Shown: piece by piece, positions 1-7,173 of the stretch | How positions within the stretch are numbered: the stretch's first letter is position 1 | How the letters are laid out: each line of letters begins with the position of its first letter | From: an uncultured Traorella sp. | GTDB taxonomy: Bacteria > Bacillota_I > Bacilli_A > Erysipelotrichales > Erysipelotrichaceae | Reading direction: 5' to 3' | Length of the DNA: 15,564 nt | Assembly: GCA_945938205.1 (NCBI GenBank) | Contig: CAMEUL010000006.1 | Span: forward strand, 1 to 15,564 | The notes under the pieces: generated by a model | Seen by the model: the letters and a program-made list of their open reading frames with translations, nothing else | Databases searched by the model: none | Told to the model about the DNA's origin: nothing | Position numbers and translations under genes: made by a program

Positions 1-2
1 GT

Positions 3-338
3 AAAAAAAATGATGGATTTTATGATTATAATTTATACCCAATGAAAATATATTTTAAGGACATTGTCTATATTGAATTTGTTAATCGTAAATCTGAAAT
101 TCACTTAGAAAATGGTAAAGTATTGTCTTCATCGTATCCATTAAAACATTGGACAAACTTATTAAAAAATGAATCTTTTGGGCAACCTCATAGATCGTAT
201 TTGGTAAATTATAAGTATGTCTATGCAATTGAGAATCAGAATATACAATTATCTAATGATGAAAAAATACCATTATCAAGACTTAATAGAAAGGTATTCA
301 AACAACTATTTTTGAATTCATTACATTCTGTTATTTGA
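3..338 (+). CDS. LytTR-family response regulator, C-terminal DNA-binding domain (5' end outside window)
   Basis: The reading frame is open to the left edge, so the gene starts before the window and only its C-terminal part is visible. The visible part is a LytTR DNA-binding domain: a 'DIVYIE' strand early on, then 'HRSYLVN' and 'IPLSRLNRK' near the end, all hallmark segments of the AgrA/LytR/ComE type. The ATG at 42 lies inside the domain and is not a credible start, because in-frame codons from position 3 extend the fold. The missing part is presumably a receiver domain, which is inferred and not seen. The stop is one base before the sensor kinase start at 340, so the two form a two-component pair, as in agr-type quorum-sensing loci where AgrA regulates the locus. 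Strongly AT-rich, like the next gene. Confidence 0.85.
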   Translation, partial: KKNDGFYDYNLYPMKIYFKDIVYIEFVNRKSEIHLENGKVLSSSYPLKHWTNLLKNESFGQPHRSYLVNYKYVYAIENQNIQLSNDEKIPLSRLNRKVFKQLFLNSLHSVI

Positions 339-339
339 T

Positions 340-1572
340 ATGAATTATGTATTTTTGTCAAAGTTTTTATCGCTAGGGATCTTAGCATATCTTGGTAAAG
401 GGTTTCTTTCATTTAGAAAAAATGAATTCTATCGTAATTTATTGATTTTTCAAATACATTGTATTTTGCTTTGTTTGCTGAATCGAGAGTTCAATATTTT
501 AAATATTATGATTGTATTAAGTATATATTTAGCTTATCTTTTTTTCACATTTTCCTCTAGTAAATACAACTATTTATTTGTTCTGTTGCTTTATTTAGTT
601 ATAAGTTTTACATCGACACTCATGATAGAAAGTATCATTCGCCTTATTTTCCCTTTTGGTAATATCGTTAATGAAACATCAGGATATCAGTTGTTTGCTA
701 CGTTAATATCAAGTTTTACAAGTTTGGTAGCTTGTAAAATATATATAAGAATTAAAGAAATTAGTCAATGCTTCAATATATCTAATATTCTATTATTCAC
801 TTTTGTTTATCCGTTGATAATCATTGTTTTTATGAGTTTTGTCTATAACGATTATATTAAAATTACAAACGAAATGCTTCTACCTGTAATGTGTTTTATT
901 TTAATATTTTCCAATATAATTATATTATTTGTTTTTTATAAATCTATTAAAGAGATTGAACTTCACTATAGGTTGAAAGATAGTATAGAAAAGGAAAGAT
1001 TGTTAAATGTTAAATATGAACTGCTCAATCAAAACTATAAAACAAATTTTAAATTACTCCATAATATTTTGCACTATTGTAAAAAACTTTCTCTTCAAAA
1101 TCAAAATAATGAATATGATGATTTATCAACGACCATTCATGAATTAAGTGATATTACATTTAAGGAGTTTGAATTGATTCACACGAATTCTTTAATTCTT
1201 AATACATTATTAAATAGTAAGTATGAGGAAATATACACAAATAAAATAATGATAAATACTACTATTCAATACAATGAATTCTCATTCATGAAGTTGAGTG
1301 ATCTTACTGAAGTATTATCATTATTGCTGAATGCAGCTATTGAATCCTGCAAATTAAATGAATTAAAAAAAAGGAATGTTACTATAAAGACAATAAAAAT
1401 TGGGCAACAAATTGTTATACAATTTTTGTATCCTGATCATCCAGATTCAAAAATTGATAAAGTCGGATTATCGAATATACTTGATACTTATAAAGGAATG
1501 ATTTCAGAAGAAGTGAATAAAGAATTAGGCTTTAGAAGTGTAATGATTATTTTGAAAAACAGTTCAAGATGA
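340..1572 (+). CDS. AgrC-like GHKL sensor histidine kinase
   Basis: A 410-residue membrane sensor kinase, probably the partner of the LytTR regulator just upstream (one-base gap, no clear ribosome site, so likely translationally coupled). Residues 1 to about 200 are hydrophobic with roughly six membrane segments, as in peptide-sensing AgrC proteins. A charged linker follows, then a dimerisation/H-box region around 'LLHNILHYC' with H241 as likely phospho-acceptor (H245 is an alternative). The N box is 'LLLNAAIESC' (N331, E335). The rest of the ATP site is unusual: where the family has an N or D followed by a G-rich lid I see a short 'FLYPDHPDSK' and a single G at 376 ('KVGLSN'). ATP binding may therefore be weak. 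In the family the input is a cyclic autoinducing peptide, but no agrB or agrD gene is inside the window. A terminator overlaps the last codons. Confidence 0.85.
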   Translation: MNYVFLSKFLSLGILAYLGKGFLSFRKNEFYRNLLIFQIHCILLCLLNREFNILNIMIVLSIYLAYLFFTFSSSKYNYLFVLLLYLVISFTSTLMIESIIRLIFPFGNIVNETSGYQLFATLISSFTSLVACKIYIRIKEISQCFNISNILLFTFVYPLIIIVFMSFVYNDYIKITNEMLLPVMCFILIFSNIIILFVFYKSIKEIELHYRLKDSIEKERLLNVKYELLNQNYKTNFKLLHNILHYCKKLSLQNQNNEYDDLSTTIHELSDITFKEFELIHTNSLILNTLLNSKYEEIYTNKIMINTTIQYNEFSFMKLSDLTEVLSLLLNAAIESCKLNELKKRNVTIKTIKIGQQIVIQFLYPDHPDSKIDKVGLSNILDTYKGMISEEVNKELGFRSVMIILKNSSR

Positions 1573-1596
1573 ATAGTTAATTTTGAACTGTTTTTT
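1555..1596 (+). terminator. Intrinsic terminator after the sensor kinase
   Basis: A 13-base arm at 1555-1567 pairs perfectly with 1583-1595 across a 15-base loop and ends in a T6 run. The left arm forms the last codons of the kinase gene and its stop codon is in the loop. It separates the two-component pair from the next gene. Because one arm is A-rich outside and the other T-rich, it could also work in reverse, but no gene enters from that side. Confidence 0.85.
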
Positions 1597-1657
1597 ATAA
1601 ATATATCTTCGTAGAATACATTTCGTACGTGATTATATACCATTCATCCAGTTTCTA

Positions 1658-1686
1658 TTGATAAATCTTTATAAGAATACTATATA
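1658..1686 (+). promoter_or_regulatory. Probable sigma-A promoter for the small membrane protein
   Basis: TTGATA at 1658-1663 and TATATA at 1681-1686 are spaced by 17 bases, after the upstream terminator and about 70 bases before the gene start. The region is AT-rich, which makes chance matches likely. Confidence 0.45.
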
Positions 1687-1687
1687 A

Positions 1688-1709
1688 AAGATACAAATAT
1701 TAGTATCTT
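1688..1709 (+). promoter_or_regulatory. Inverted repeat at the expected transcription start (possible operator)
   Basis: AAGATAC at 1688-1694 and GTATCTT at 1703-1709 form a perfect 7-base inverted repeat with an 8-base spacer, immediately downstream of the candidate -10 box. The position over the start site would suit a repressor or activator operator. No T-run follows, so it is not a terminator. The match to any known regulator is unknown. Confidence 0.3.
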
Positions 1710-1754
1710 GTCACGGTAAAGATAAGATCTAAAGAAATGAGGAGAAATATACGC

Positions 1755-2195
1755 ATGCGCCCTTTAAACAAAAAAGTAAAAATAGCCCTATTGATATCAT
1801 TGTTGTCAATGCCTATTGTCTTAGGAATTGAAAGTATTTTGTGGAAAATGGGTGTGTTTGATTTTGGAACTAATTTATCGCAAATAAGTTTTGGAGATAT
1901 TGTTTCTGATTTGTTTATAAGTTCTATTCCCATAATGCTTATTGATTTTGTTGTATTGGGCTATTATGTTTATAATTATTGCTATCTAAAAATCAAAAAG
2001 TATGGTATTGGCTATATTGAAACGATAGCACAAAAAACGAAAAAGGATTTAGTCATTGCTTATGGAATTGTGATATTGGTTGTTTTATTGAGTCCTTTAT
2101 TTCCTAATTATGCTTCACTATTTATTCCATTAACTTTGTTTCTTTTGTGTCCGTCCACTGTGTTTGTGTTTCTAATAGGAAAAACTGACGAATAA
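1755..2195 (+). CDS. Small four-helix membrane protein of unknown function
   Basis: I do not recognise this 146-residue protein. It has a basic N-terminus and four predicted membrane segments at about residues 8-27, 56-76, 98-115 and 119-140, with a basic cytoplasmic-looking loop between the second and third (about 79-98). I chose the ATG at 1755 because AGGAG at 1740-1744 sits ten bases before it. The in-frame ATG at 1737 would put that ribosome site inside the gene and has no good site of its own. Its base composition resembles the AT-rich two-component genes and not the genes to the right. Lying just behind an agr-like regulator pair, it could be a target such as an immunity or transport-accessory protein, but nothing in the sequence proves that. 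Confidence 0.7.
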   Translation: MRPLNKKVKIALLISLLSMPIVLGIESILWKMGVFDFGTNLSQISFGDIVSDLFISSIPIMLIDFVVLGYYVYNYCYLKIKKYGIGYIETIAQKTKKDLVIAYGIVILVVLLSPLFPNYASLFIPLTLFLLCPSTVFVFLIGKTDE

Positions 2196-2232
2196 ATATT
2201 TGAATATTAAAACATAAACGGTAAGAAAATAG

Positions 2233-2264
2233 AAAAGTATCCTCATTCAAAAGGATACTTTTTT
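2233..2264. terminator. Bidirectional intrinsic terminator between convergent genes
   Basis: AAAAGTATCC at 2233-2242 pairs with GGATACTTTT at 2253-2262 around a 10-base loop. A-rich on the left and T-rich on the right, it can end both the small membrane protein gene (plus strand) and the foldase operon (minus strand). It also marks the border between the AT-rich segment and the rest. Confidence 0.85.
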
Positions 2265-2291
2265 GTTAACATCAATTTTAAATTTTTTCTA

Positions 2292-3164
2292 CTAATCCTG
2301 CACTAAATAACTTTCGTTCTGTGATTTGATTCCATTATACAGATCAATATCATAGACACGGAAATTGTATTTCTTTAAGTAGAAGGCAAAGGCATCATCA
2401 CCTATCGAAGTGATGGCTTCAAGTGAGCTCTTTGCATCTTCCAGTGATACATCTGTTTCAATGACCTTGATGACATAGAAAGCAGTTAAATCGCTAGAGT
2501 ACTGGTAAACATCTAACAAGGTATCATTTTCTGTTACAGCGAGGATGTTGCTCCAGGTATCTTTGGATAATTTAGATTTGTTCGTGACGATCTGATCTTT
2601 TCCGGTATAAGTGGTGGTTACTCCTTTATACTTTTCTACAGCTTCTTCGATCGTTAACTCACCATTTTTTACTTTTTCCTGTACTTCGACAGCGACTTTG
2701 GAATCAGATGTCTGGAAGATCTGTACTTTGCGGATTTCATAATCCTTTTTGATCTCATCATAATTGCTGTCAATATAAGCAGTTGTTAAGTATTGTGCAC
2801 GAACTGTTGGCAATACTTTTTCTTCCAGATAGTTTTCTTCTGTCATGTTCATGCTGGAAAGATACTGACTGAAGGCGTCGGCTCCAAGAGTCTCTTTAAA
2901 TTTTTTCAGTGTTTCTTTGGCTTCTTCACGCATGGCATCTGTCACAGGAACTTCCTTGTCCACTAAAAAGTTAGTGACCTTAGAAATAACAGCCGTAGTA
3001 CCATTTTTATTTTTCAGTCCGTCATAGACATCATTTTTGGTGATTGAGTGATTTCCAACTGTAATGAGAGCTTCATTGCCATTGGATAATCCGGTTCTTG
3101 CATCCTTGCATCCACTCAGTAGCATCAGTAAGGCTAAAGAACATAATCCTATTACTTTTTTCAT
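2292..3164 (-). CDS. PrsA/SurA-like lipoprotein with a degenerate parvulin domain
   Basis: A 290-residue surface lipoprotein. The start at 3164 gives a textbook lipoprotein signal with lipobox 'LLSGC' (C19); upstream in-frame ATGs would bury the signal and lie inside the preceding gene. The mature part has a SurA_N/PrsA-like helical domain (about 30-130), then a segment beginning near 'EIRKVQIF' where a parvulin domain is expected. There the family's 'HIL', 'SxxGGxLG' and 'GYHxI' motifs are absent, so prolyl isomerase activity is unlikely and a chaperone role is more plausible. It starts four bases after the stop of the true PrsA-like gene, whose last codons carry its ribosome site, so the two are co-translated. 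Probably a duplicated, diverged foldase; another extracellular binding role cannot be excluded. Confidence 0.75.
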   Translation of the reverse strand: MKKVIGLCSLALLMLLSGCKDARTGLSNGNEALITVGNHSITKNDVYDGLKNKNGTTAVISKVTNFLVDKEVPVTDAMREEAKETLKKFKETLGADAFSQYLSSMNMTEENYLEEKVLPTVRAQYLTTAYIDSNYDEIKKDYEIRKVQIFQTSDSKVAVEVQEKVKNGELTIEEAVEKYKGVTTTYTGKDQIVTNKSKLSKDTWSNILAVTENDTLLDVYQYSSDLTAFYVIKVIETDVSLEDAKSSLEAITSIGDDAFAFYLKKYNFRVYDIDLYNGIKSQNESYLVQD

Positions 3165-3168
3165 GACC

Positions 3169-4152
3169 TTACTCCTCTCCAATGCCAAGGTATCCCTTAA
3201 TGGCATTTTCAATTTCTTCACTGGCAAATGTTACACCCATGTTCTGAGCAGTATCCCAGATGATCTGAGCATTTAATTCAGGATGAGCCGATTCAATGGC
3301 CTGATAAATACCATCACGGTTTTCTTTGTCAGCCAGTAATGCATCCTTGTCTGTTTCATTAACCAGAATTCTGTGATAACCATACTGTGTTTTTACCCAG
3401 TCTGTCATCTGTCCTTTTTCAGTTTTTAAAGCGGCTTCTTTGAACTCAGTCACATAACTAGTATTTTTATCCATGTATCCCAGATAACCGCCATCACTGG
3501 CACTACCATCATCGGAATATTCTTTCGCAATTTCACTGAATTCCTTGCCGTCTTTCAATGCCTGATCGACATTATCCAGTTTTTTCTGTTCTTCTTCTGT
3601 GATGTTGTCGAAATTGCTGATCTTCACAAGGATATGAGAAACAGTTCGTGGTGAAGCTTTTTCATAAACAGAAGAGAAAAGATTTTCGATGTCTTTTTCA
3701 TAAGCATCTTCAATGTTTTTTTTCAATTTAAAATAATGTGTAAAATATGCTTCCAGATCATCAATGCCTGAATAGCCGGCTGCCTGCAGCTGAGCTGTCA
3801 GCTGTGACTCATAACCGGAATACTGTTGTTTGGTTCCTGTTACGGCACTGGCAATCTGTACTTTCATATCTGAATCAGCCTTGACTGCATTGTCAACCAC
3901 ATACTTTTCAAACTGGCTGAAAAGCACCTGTGTTCCAACACTTGTGGAACTGGCTGCATCACCATAAAGTTCTGTATACAGATCATCGGCATAATAGTCG
4001 ACATCGCCAATGCTCATGACAACATCCTTGCCGTCAGTCTTTTTTCCAGGGAGCTTACCTTTATTGGTATCAATGGTATAATAGCCGACAGCAGCCACTA
4101 AAATACAGGCTACCAGTACGACAAACCAGTTTTCTTTTATCTTTTCGATCAT
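3169..4152 (-). CDS. Membrane-anchored PrsA-like foldase (parvulin-type peptidyl-prolyl isomerase)
   Basis: Catalyses cis-trans isomerisation of proline bonds in exported proteins and helps them fold outside the membrane. Of 327 residues, 9-25 form a single N-terminal membrane segment with no lipobox cysteine, so it is anchored as a type II membrane protein and is not lipidated like classical PrsA. A SurA_N-like helical region runs from about 45 to 165. The parvulin domain spans about 170-266: 'SHILVK' with H173, 'SDDGSASDGGYLGY' at 213-226, and 'TQYGYHRILV' with H260, all close to PrsA of bacilli. The ATG at 4152 has a strong AGGAGG site five bases before it and a near-consensus promoter upstream. 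It is first in a two-gene operon with a catalytically dead-looking relative. Confidence 0.88.
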   Translation of the reverse strand: MIEKIKENWFVVLVACILVAAVGYYTIDTNKGKLPGKKTDGKDVVMSIGDVDYYADDLYTELYGDAASSTSVGTQVLFSQFEKYVVDNAVKADSDMKVQIASAVTGTKQQYSGYESQLTAQLQAAGYSGIDDLEAYFTHYFKLKKNIEDAYEKDIENLFSSVYEKASPRTVSHILVKISNFDNITEEEQKKLDNVDQALKDGKEFSEIAKEYSDDGSASDGGYLGYMDKNTSYVTEFKEAALKTEKGQMTDWVKTQYGYHRILVNETDKDALLADKENRDGIYQAIESAHPELNAQIIWDTAQNMGVTFASEEIENAIKGYLGIGEE

Positions 4153-4178
4153 ATGTTCCTCCTCGATACGTCTTGTTC

Positions 4179-4207
4179 ATTATAGAATAATTGACTCTAA
4201 AAATCAA
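4179..4207 (-). promoter_or_regulatory. Promoter of the foldase operon
   Basis: On the minus strand, TTGATT (4207-4202) and TATAAT (4184-4179) are separated by exactly 17 bases. The -10 box ends 26 bases before the ATG at 4152. This is a strong sigma-A-type match and suggests constitutive expression. Confidence 0.8.
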
Positions 4208-4278
4208 TTTAAACAGGGAACTTCAAAAGAAATTCAGTCTTTCTTCAGATTATCTTCACAGAATAAGAACATATTAGA

Positions 4279-4306
4279 TGAAGAATTTGTGGAAATGTAT
4301 TATAAT
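4279..4306 (+). promoter_or_regulatory. Probable promoter of the suf operon
   Basis: A perfect TATAAT at 4301-4306 lies 27 bases before the sufC ATG. The -35 region is poor: TGAAGA at 4279-4284 is the best candidate, with 16-base spacing. A weak -35 would fit a promoter needing an activator or tuned to low output, but no operator is recognisable. Confidence 0.5.
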
Positions 4307-4333
4307 ATACAGGCATATCAGAAAGAGGTAATT

Positions 4334-5164
4334 ATGGCACAGTTAGAAATCAAAGACTTATATGTATCTGTAGAAGATAAAGAAATACTGAAAGGTTTGA
4401 CCCTTTCCGTCAATAAAAATGAGATTCATGCTTTAATGGGGCCAAACGGTAATGGAAAAAGCACGCTGTTGGCTGCCATCATGGGAAATCCAAAATATAC
4501 GGTAACTTCCGGAAGCATTACTTTTGAAGGAAAAAATGTTTTAGAAATGAGTGTAGATGAGAGAAGCCGTGCAGGACTTTTCCTTGGCATGCAGTATCCG
4601 CAGGAAGTGGCAGGAGTCACCAATTCTGACTTTCTCAGAGCTGCCATCAATGCACGCTTAGAAAAACCAATGCCCCTTTTTAAATTCATCAAGGAAATGG
4701 AATCCACCATTTCAAAGTTGGAAATGAAACCGGATCTGGCACATCGTTTCCTGAATGAAGGATTTAGCGGTGGAGAAAAGAAACGCAATGAAATTGTTCA
4801 GATGAACATGCTGAAGCCGGCATTGTCCATGTTGGATGAAATCGATTCAGGTTTAGACGTAGATGCTTTAAAAATTGTCGCAGATGCAATCACAGACTTG
4901 CAGCAGCAAAATGAAATGTCACTGATCGTGGTTTCCCATTATGCACGTTTCTATCAGCTTTTGAAACCAACCCATGCCCATGTTTTGGTGGATGGTAAGA
5001 TCGTTGTCAGTGGCGATGCCTCTTTGGTCGAAAGAATTGATACAGAAGGATATGACTGGATCGAAAAAGAATACGGCGTACATGTCGAAGAGGAAAATGA
5101 CCAAAAGAAACCAAGTGTTTCTTCCATAGGCAGTTGCGCTGCGAAAGTCAGAAAAGGGGCATAA
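4334..5164 (+). CDS. sufC: SufC, Fe-S cluster assembly ATPase
   Basis: Cytosolic ABC-type ATPase of the SUF machinery. It binds SufB and SufD and uses ATP to open the scaffold for Fe-S cluster assembly. In the 276 residues, Walker A 'GPNGNGKST' is at 36-44, the signature 'FSGGEKKR' at 144-151, Walker B plus D-loop 'LSMLDEIDSGLD' at 164-175, and the switch histidine is H202. I start at 4334 because AGAGG lies five bases before it and the protein then begins like other SufC proteins; an upstream in-frame GTG at 4289 would extend across the -10 box. The usual SufC end ('WIEKEYGV') is followed by about 27 extra polar residues with one cysteine. First gene of the operon; sufD begins one base after its stop. 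Confidence 0.95.
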   Translation: MAQLEIKDLYVSVEDKEILKGLTLSVNKNEIHALMGPNGNGKSTLLAAIMGNPKYTVTSGSITFEGKNVLEMSVDERSRAGLFLGMQYPQEVAGVTNSDFLRAAINARLEKPMPLFKFIKEMESTISKLEMKPDLAHRFLNEGFSGGEKKRNEIVQMNMLKPALSMLDEIDSGLDVDALKIVADAITDLQQQNEMSLIVVSHYARFYQLLKPTHAHVLVDGKIVVSGDASLVERIDTEGYDWIEKEYGVHVEEENDQKKPSVSSIGSCAAKVRKGA

Positions 5165-5165
5165 A

Positions 5166-5942
5166 ATGAAGAAGATGGTGTTGAAGGATGCATCTTTGCA
5201 GAAAATGGTGATCGATGCTGACATGCAGCTGGATATTGAAGTGAATCCTGATGAGAATGCCTCCCTTTATATATATATGGAAAAAGATGTGAATGTGAAA
5301 TATCAGATTCATGTTCATGAAAATGCTTCTCTGAATTTGCTCATATGGAATGAAAGTCAGGGAATGCTGTCAGGTGAAAGCTTTTGTGAAAGAAATGCAC
5401 AGCTGTCCTTCAATCTGGGAGAACTGCAAGAAAAAGATATGAAACAGAAACATCTGATTCATCTATGTGGAGAAGAAAGCCGTTTGAATCTGAAAAGTGC
5501 CAATATCATAAAAAATACAAAAACATATGAAATCGTATGTCTTCATGAAGCGCCTCATACTTACAGCAATATGGAAAACTATGCGATTGTATATGAAAAT
5601 GGAACATTTGAAATGATCGATACAGGAAAGATCGTGAAAGGTGCTTATGGCAGTGAGTCTCATCAGACCAGCCGTGCTTTGATCTTAGATGAGCATGCTC
5701 GCTGCAATATCACACCTGAACTTTTGATTGATGAAAACGATGTGCAAGCCAGTCATGCAACAACCATGGGACAGATCGATGAAAATCAGCTGTATTATCT
5801 AGAGACAAGAGGCTTGACACAGAAGCAGGCGTTGGGTCTGATTACCATTGGTTATCTGATGCCAATGGCCCATGTGTTGGAAGATGAAGCCTTGAATCTG
5901 GAATTAAGTACGATCATTGAGAAAAAGGTGGGGTTGTCATGA
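5166..5942 (+). CDS. sufD: SufD, compact SufBD-family scaffold subunit
   Basis: Partner of SufB and SufC in the Fe-S scaffold complex. In other bacteria SufD supports iron acquisition and cluster formation. The C-terminal half carries the SufBD core with 'TPELLIDENDVQASHATTMG' at 183-202 and 'QLYYLETRGLTQKQAL' at 209-224. H197 lines up by eye with the functionally important E. coli SufD histidine 360. At 258 residues it is far shorter than typical SufD (about 420-440): most of the N-terminal helical domain is missing while the beta-helix and C-terminal part remain. No frameshift or broken upstream remnant is visible, since sufC ends one base before, so the short form is genuine. AAGGGG at 5154-5159 supports the start. 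Confidence 0.88.
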   Translation: MKKMVLKDASLQKMVIDADMQLDIEVNPDENASLYIYMEKDVNVKYQIHVHENASLNLLIWNESQGMLSGESFCERNAQLSFNLGELQEKDMKQKHLIHLCGEESRLNLKSANIIKNTKTYEIVCLHEAPHTYSNMENYAIVYENGTFEMIDTGKIVKGAYGSESHQTSRALILDEHARCNITPELLIDENDVQASHATTMGQIDENQLYYLETRGLTQKQALGLITIGYLMPMAHVLEDEALNLELSTIIEKKVGLS

Positions 5943-7165
5943 TGAATGTCGAAAAGATCCGCAAAGATTTCAAAATGCTGGAAAATACAATGCAGGGTCA
6001 TGATCTGATTTATTTTGATAATGCAGCCACCTCTTTAAAACCAAAAAGTGTCGTGGATGCTGTTGTCAATTACTATGAGCATTTGGGCGTGAACTGTCAT
6101 CGTGGAGATTATGATCTTTCTTTTCAGGTGGACAGCGCTTATGAAAATGCCCGCAAGGGTGTTGCTGAATTCATCGGTGCGGAAGAAAAGGAAATTGTCT
6201 TTACTTCCGGAACCAGTGCTTCATTGAATCAGATTGCTTACGGTTATGGCAAATTCTTAAATCAGGGAGATGTCATTTTAAGTTGTGAAGCGGAACATGC
6301 GTCTAGTGTATTGCCTTGGATGAAAGTAGCCGAAGAAAAAGGATGTGGCATCCAATATGTTCCTTTAGATGATGAAGGAAGGATCACGCTTGAAAACTTT
6401 AAAAAAGTATTAAATGATCAAGTGAAGGTCATTGCATTAGCTCATGTGACCAATGTTTTAGGTTATGAGATCCCAGTCAAAGAAATATGTGCGCTGGCTC
6501 ATGAAAAAGGAGCTGTATGTGTGATTGATATGGCACAAAGTGCACCGCATATGAAAGTGAATGTGAAAGATCTGGATTGTGACTTTGCCGCATTCAGTTC
6601 ACACAAGATGATCGGTCCTACCGGTGTCGGAGTCTTATATGGAAAATATGACTTGCTTCAGAAAATGGAACCTTTCATGCTTGGAGGCGGAAGCAATGCC
6701 CGCTTTGATATGTGTGGGAATATTCTTTTAAAAGATGCGCCTTATAAATATGAAACGGGAACACCACCCATTGAAGGTGTGTTAGGTTTCCATGCAGCCA
6801 TTCAGTATCTGAGTGAAATCGGAATGGAAAACATTCATGCCTATGAAAAAGAACTGCATGATTATGCGATCGAAAAGTTATCTAAGCTGGATAATCTGAT
6901 TCTTTATAATCCGCATGCAGATACAGGAATCATTACTTTCAATGTGAAAGATGTATTTGCACAGGATGCTGCCAGTTATTTCAATACACAGGGCATTGCT
7001 CTTCGTGCCGGACAGCATTGTGCCAAGCTTTTGATTGATAAACTGAAAACCAGTGCGACACTGCGTGCCAGTTTGTATTTCTATAATACCAAAGAAGAAA
7101 TTGATACATTTGTGGAAGCATGTAAAAATGCAACCATTGAAAACTGTTTGAATGTGTTCTTTTAG
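5939..7165 (+). CDS. sufS: SufS, cysteine desulfurase
   Basis: PLP-dependent class V aminotransferase-fold enzyme that removes sulfur from cysteine, giving alanine and an enzyme persulfide that is passed to SufU. Of 408 residues, the PLP-binding lysine is K223 in 'SSHKMIGPTGVG', the catalytic cysteine is C361 in 'RAGQHCAK', and H120 in 'EAEHAS' sits where the PLP-stacking histidine is expected. 'YFDNAATS' near the N-terminus is typical of SufS. Length is normal. The ATG overlaps the sufD stop by four bases, with AGGTGGGG five bases before it; the next codon is also ATG and could be used. Third gene of the operon, implying one transcript and coupled translation. Confidence 0.96.
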   Translation: MMNVEKIRKDFKMLENTMQGHDLIYFDNAATSLKPKSVVDAVVNYYEHLGVNCHRGDYDLSFQVDSAYENARKGVAEFIGAEEKEIVFTSGTSASLNQIAYGYGKFLNQGDVILSCEAEHASSVLPWMKVAEEKGCGIQYVPLDDEGRITLENFKKVLNDQVKVIALAHVTNVLGYEIPVKEICALAHEKGAVCVIDMAQSAPHMKVNVKDLDCDFAAFSSHKMIGPTGVGVLYGKYDLLQKMEPFMLGGGSNARFDMCGNILLKDAPYKYETGTPPIEGVLGFHAAIQYLSEIGMENIHAYEKELHDYAIEKLSKLDNLILYNPHADTGIITFNVKDVFAQDAASYFNTQGIALRAGQHCAKLLIDKLKTSATLRASLYFYNTKEEIDTFVEACKNATIENCLNVFF

Positions 7166-7173
7166 GAGGAATT

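Noticed and set aside
1573..1754. Search for an AgrD-like peptide gene in the gap after the sensor kinase.
   Set aside because: No plus-strand start codon with a plausible peptide; the minus-strand frame there is antisense to the kinase and unconvincing.
1700..1933. Minus-strand frame of 77 codons over the small membrane protein gene.
   Set aside because: Shadow of the plus-strand gene; no ribosome site and no sensible domain.
4253..4284. TCTTCA / TGAAGA inverted repeat with a 20-base spacer upstream of sufC, considered as a Fe-S regulator operator.
   Set aside because: Only six bases per arm and it does not resemble a known IscR, SufR or Fur site.
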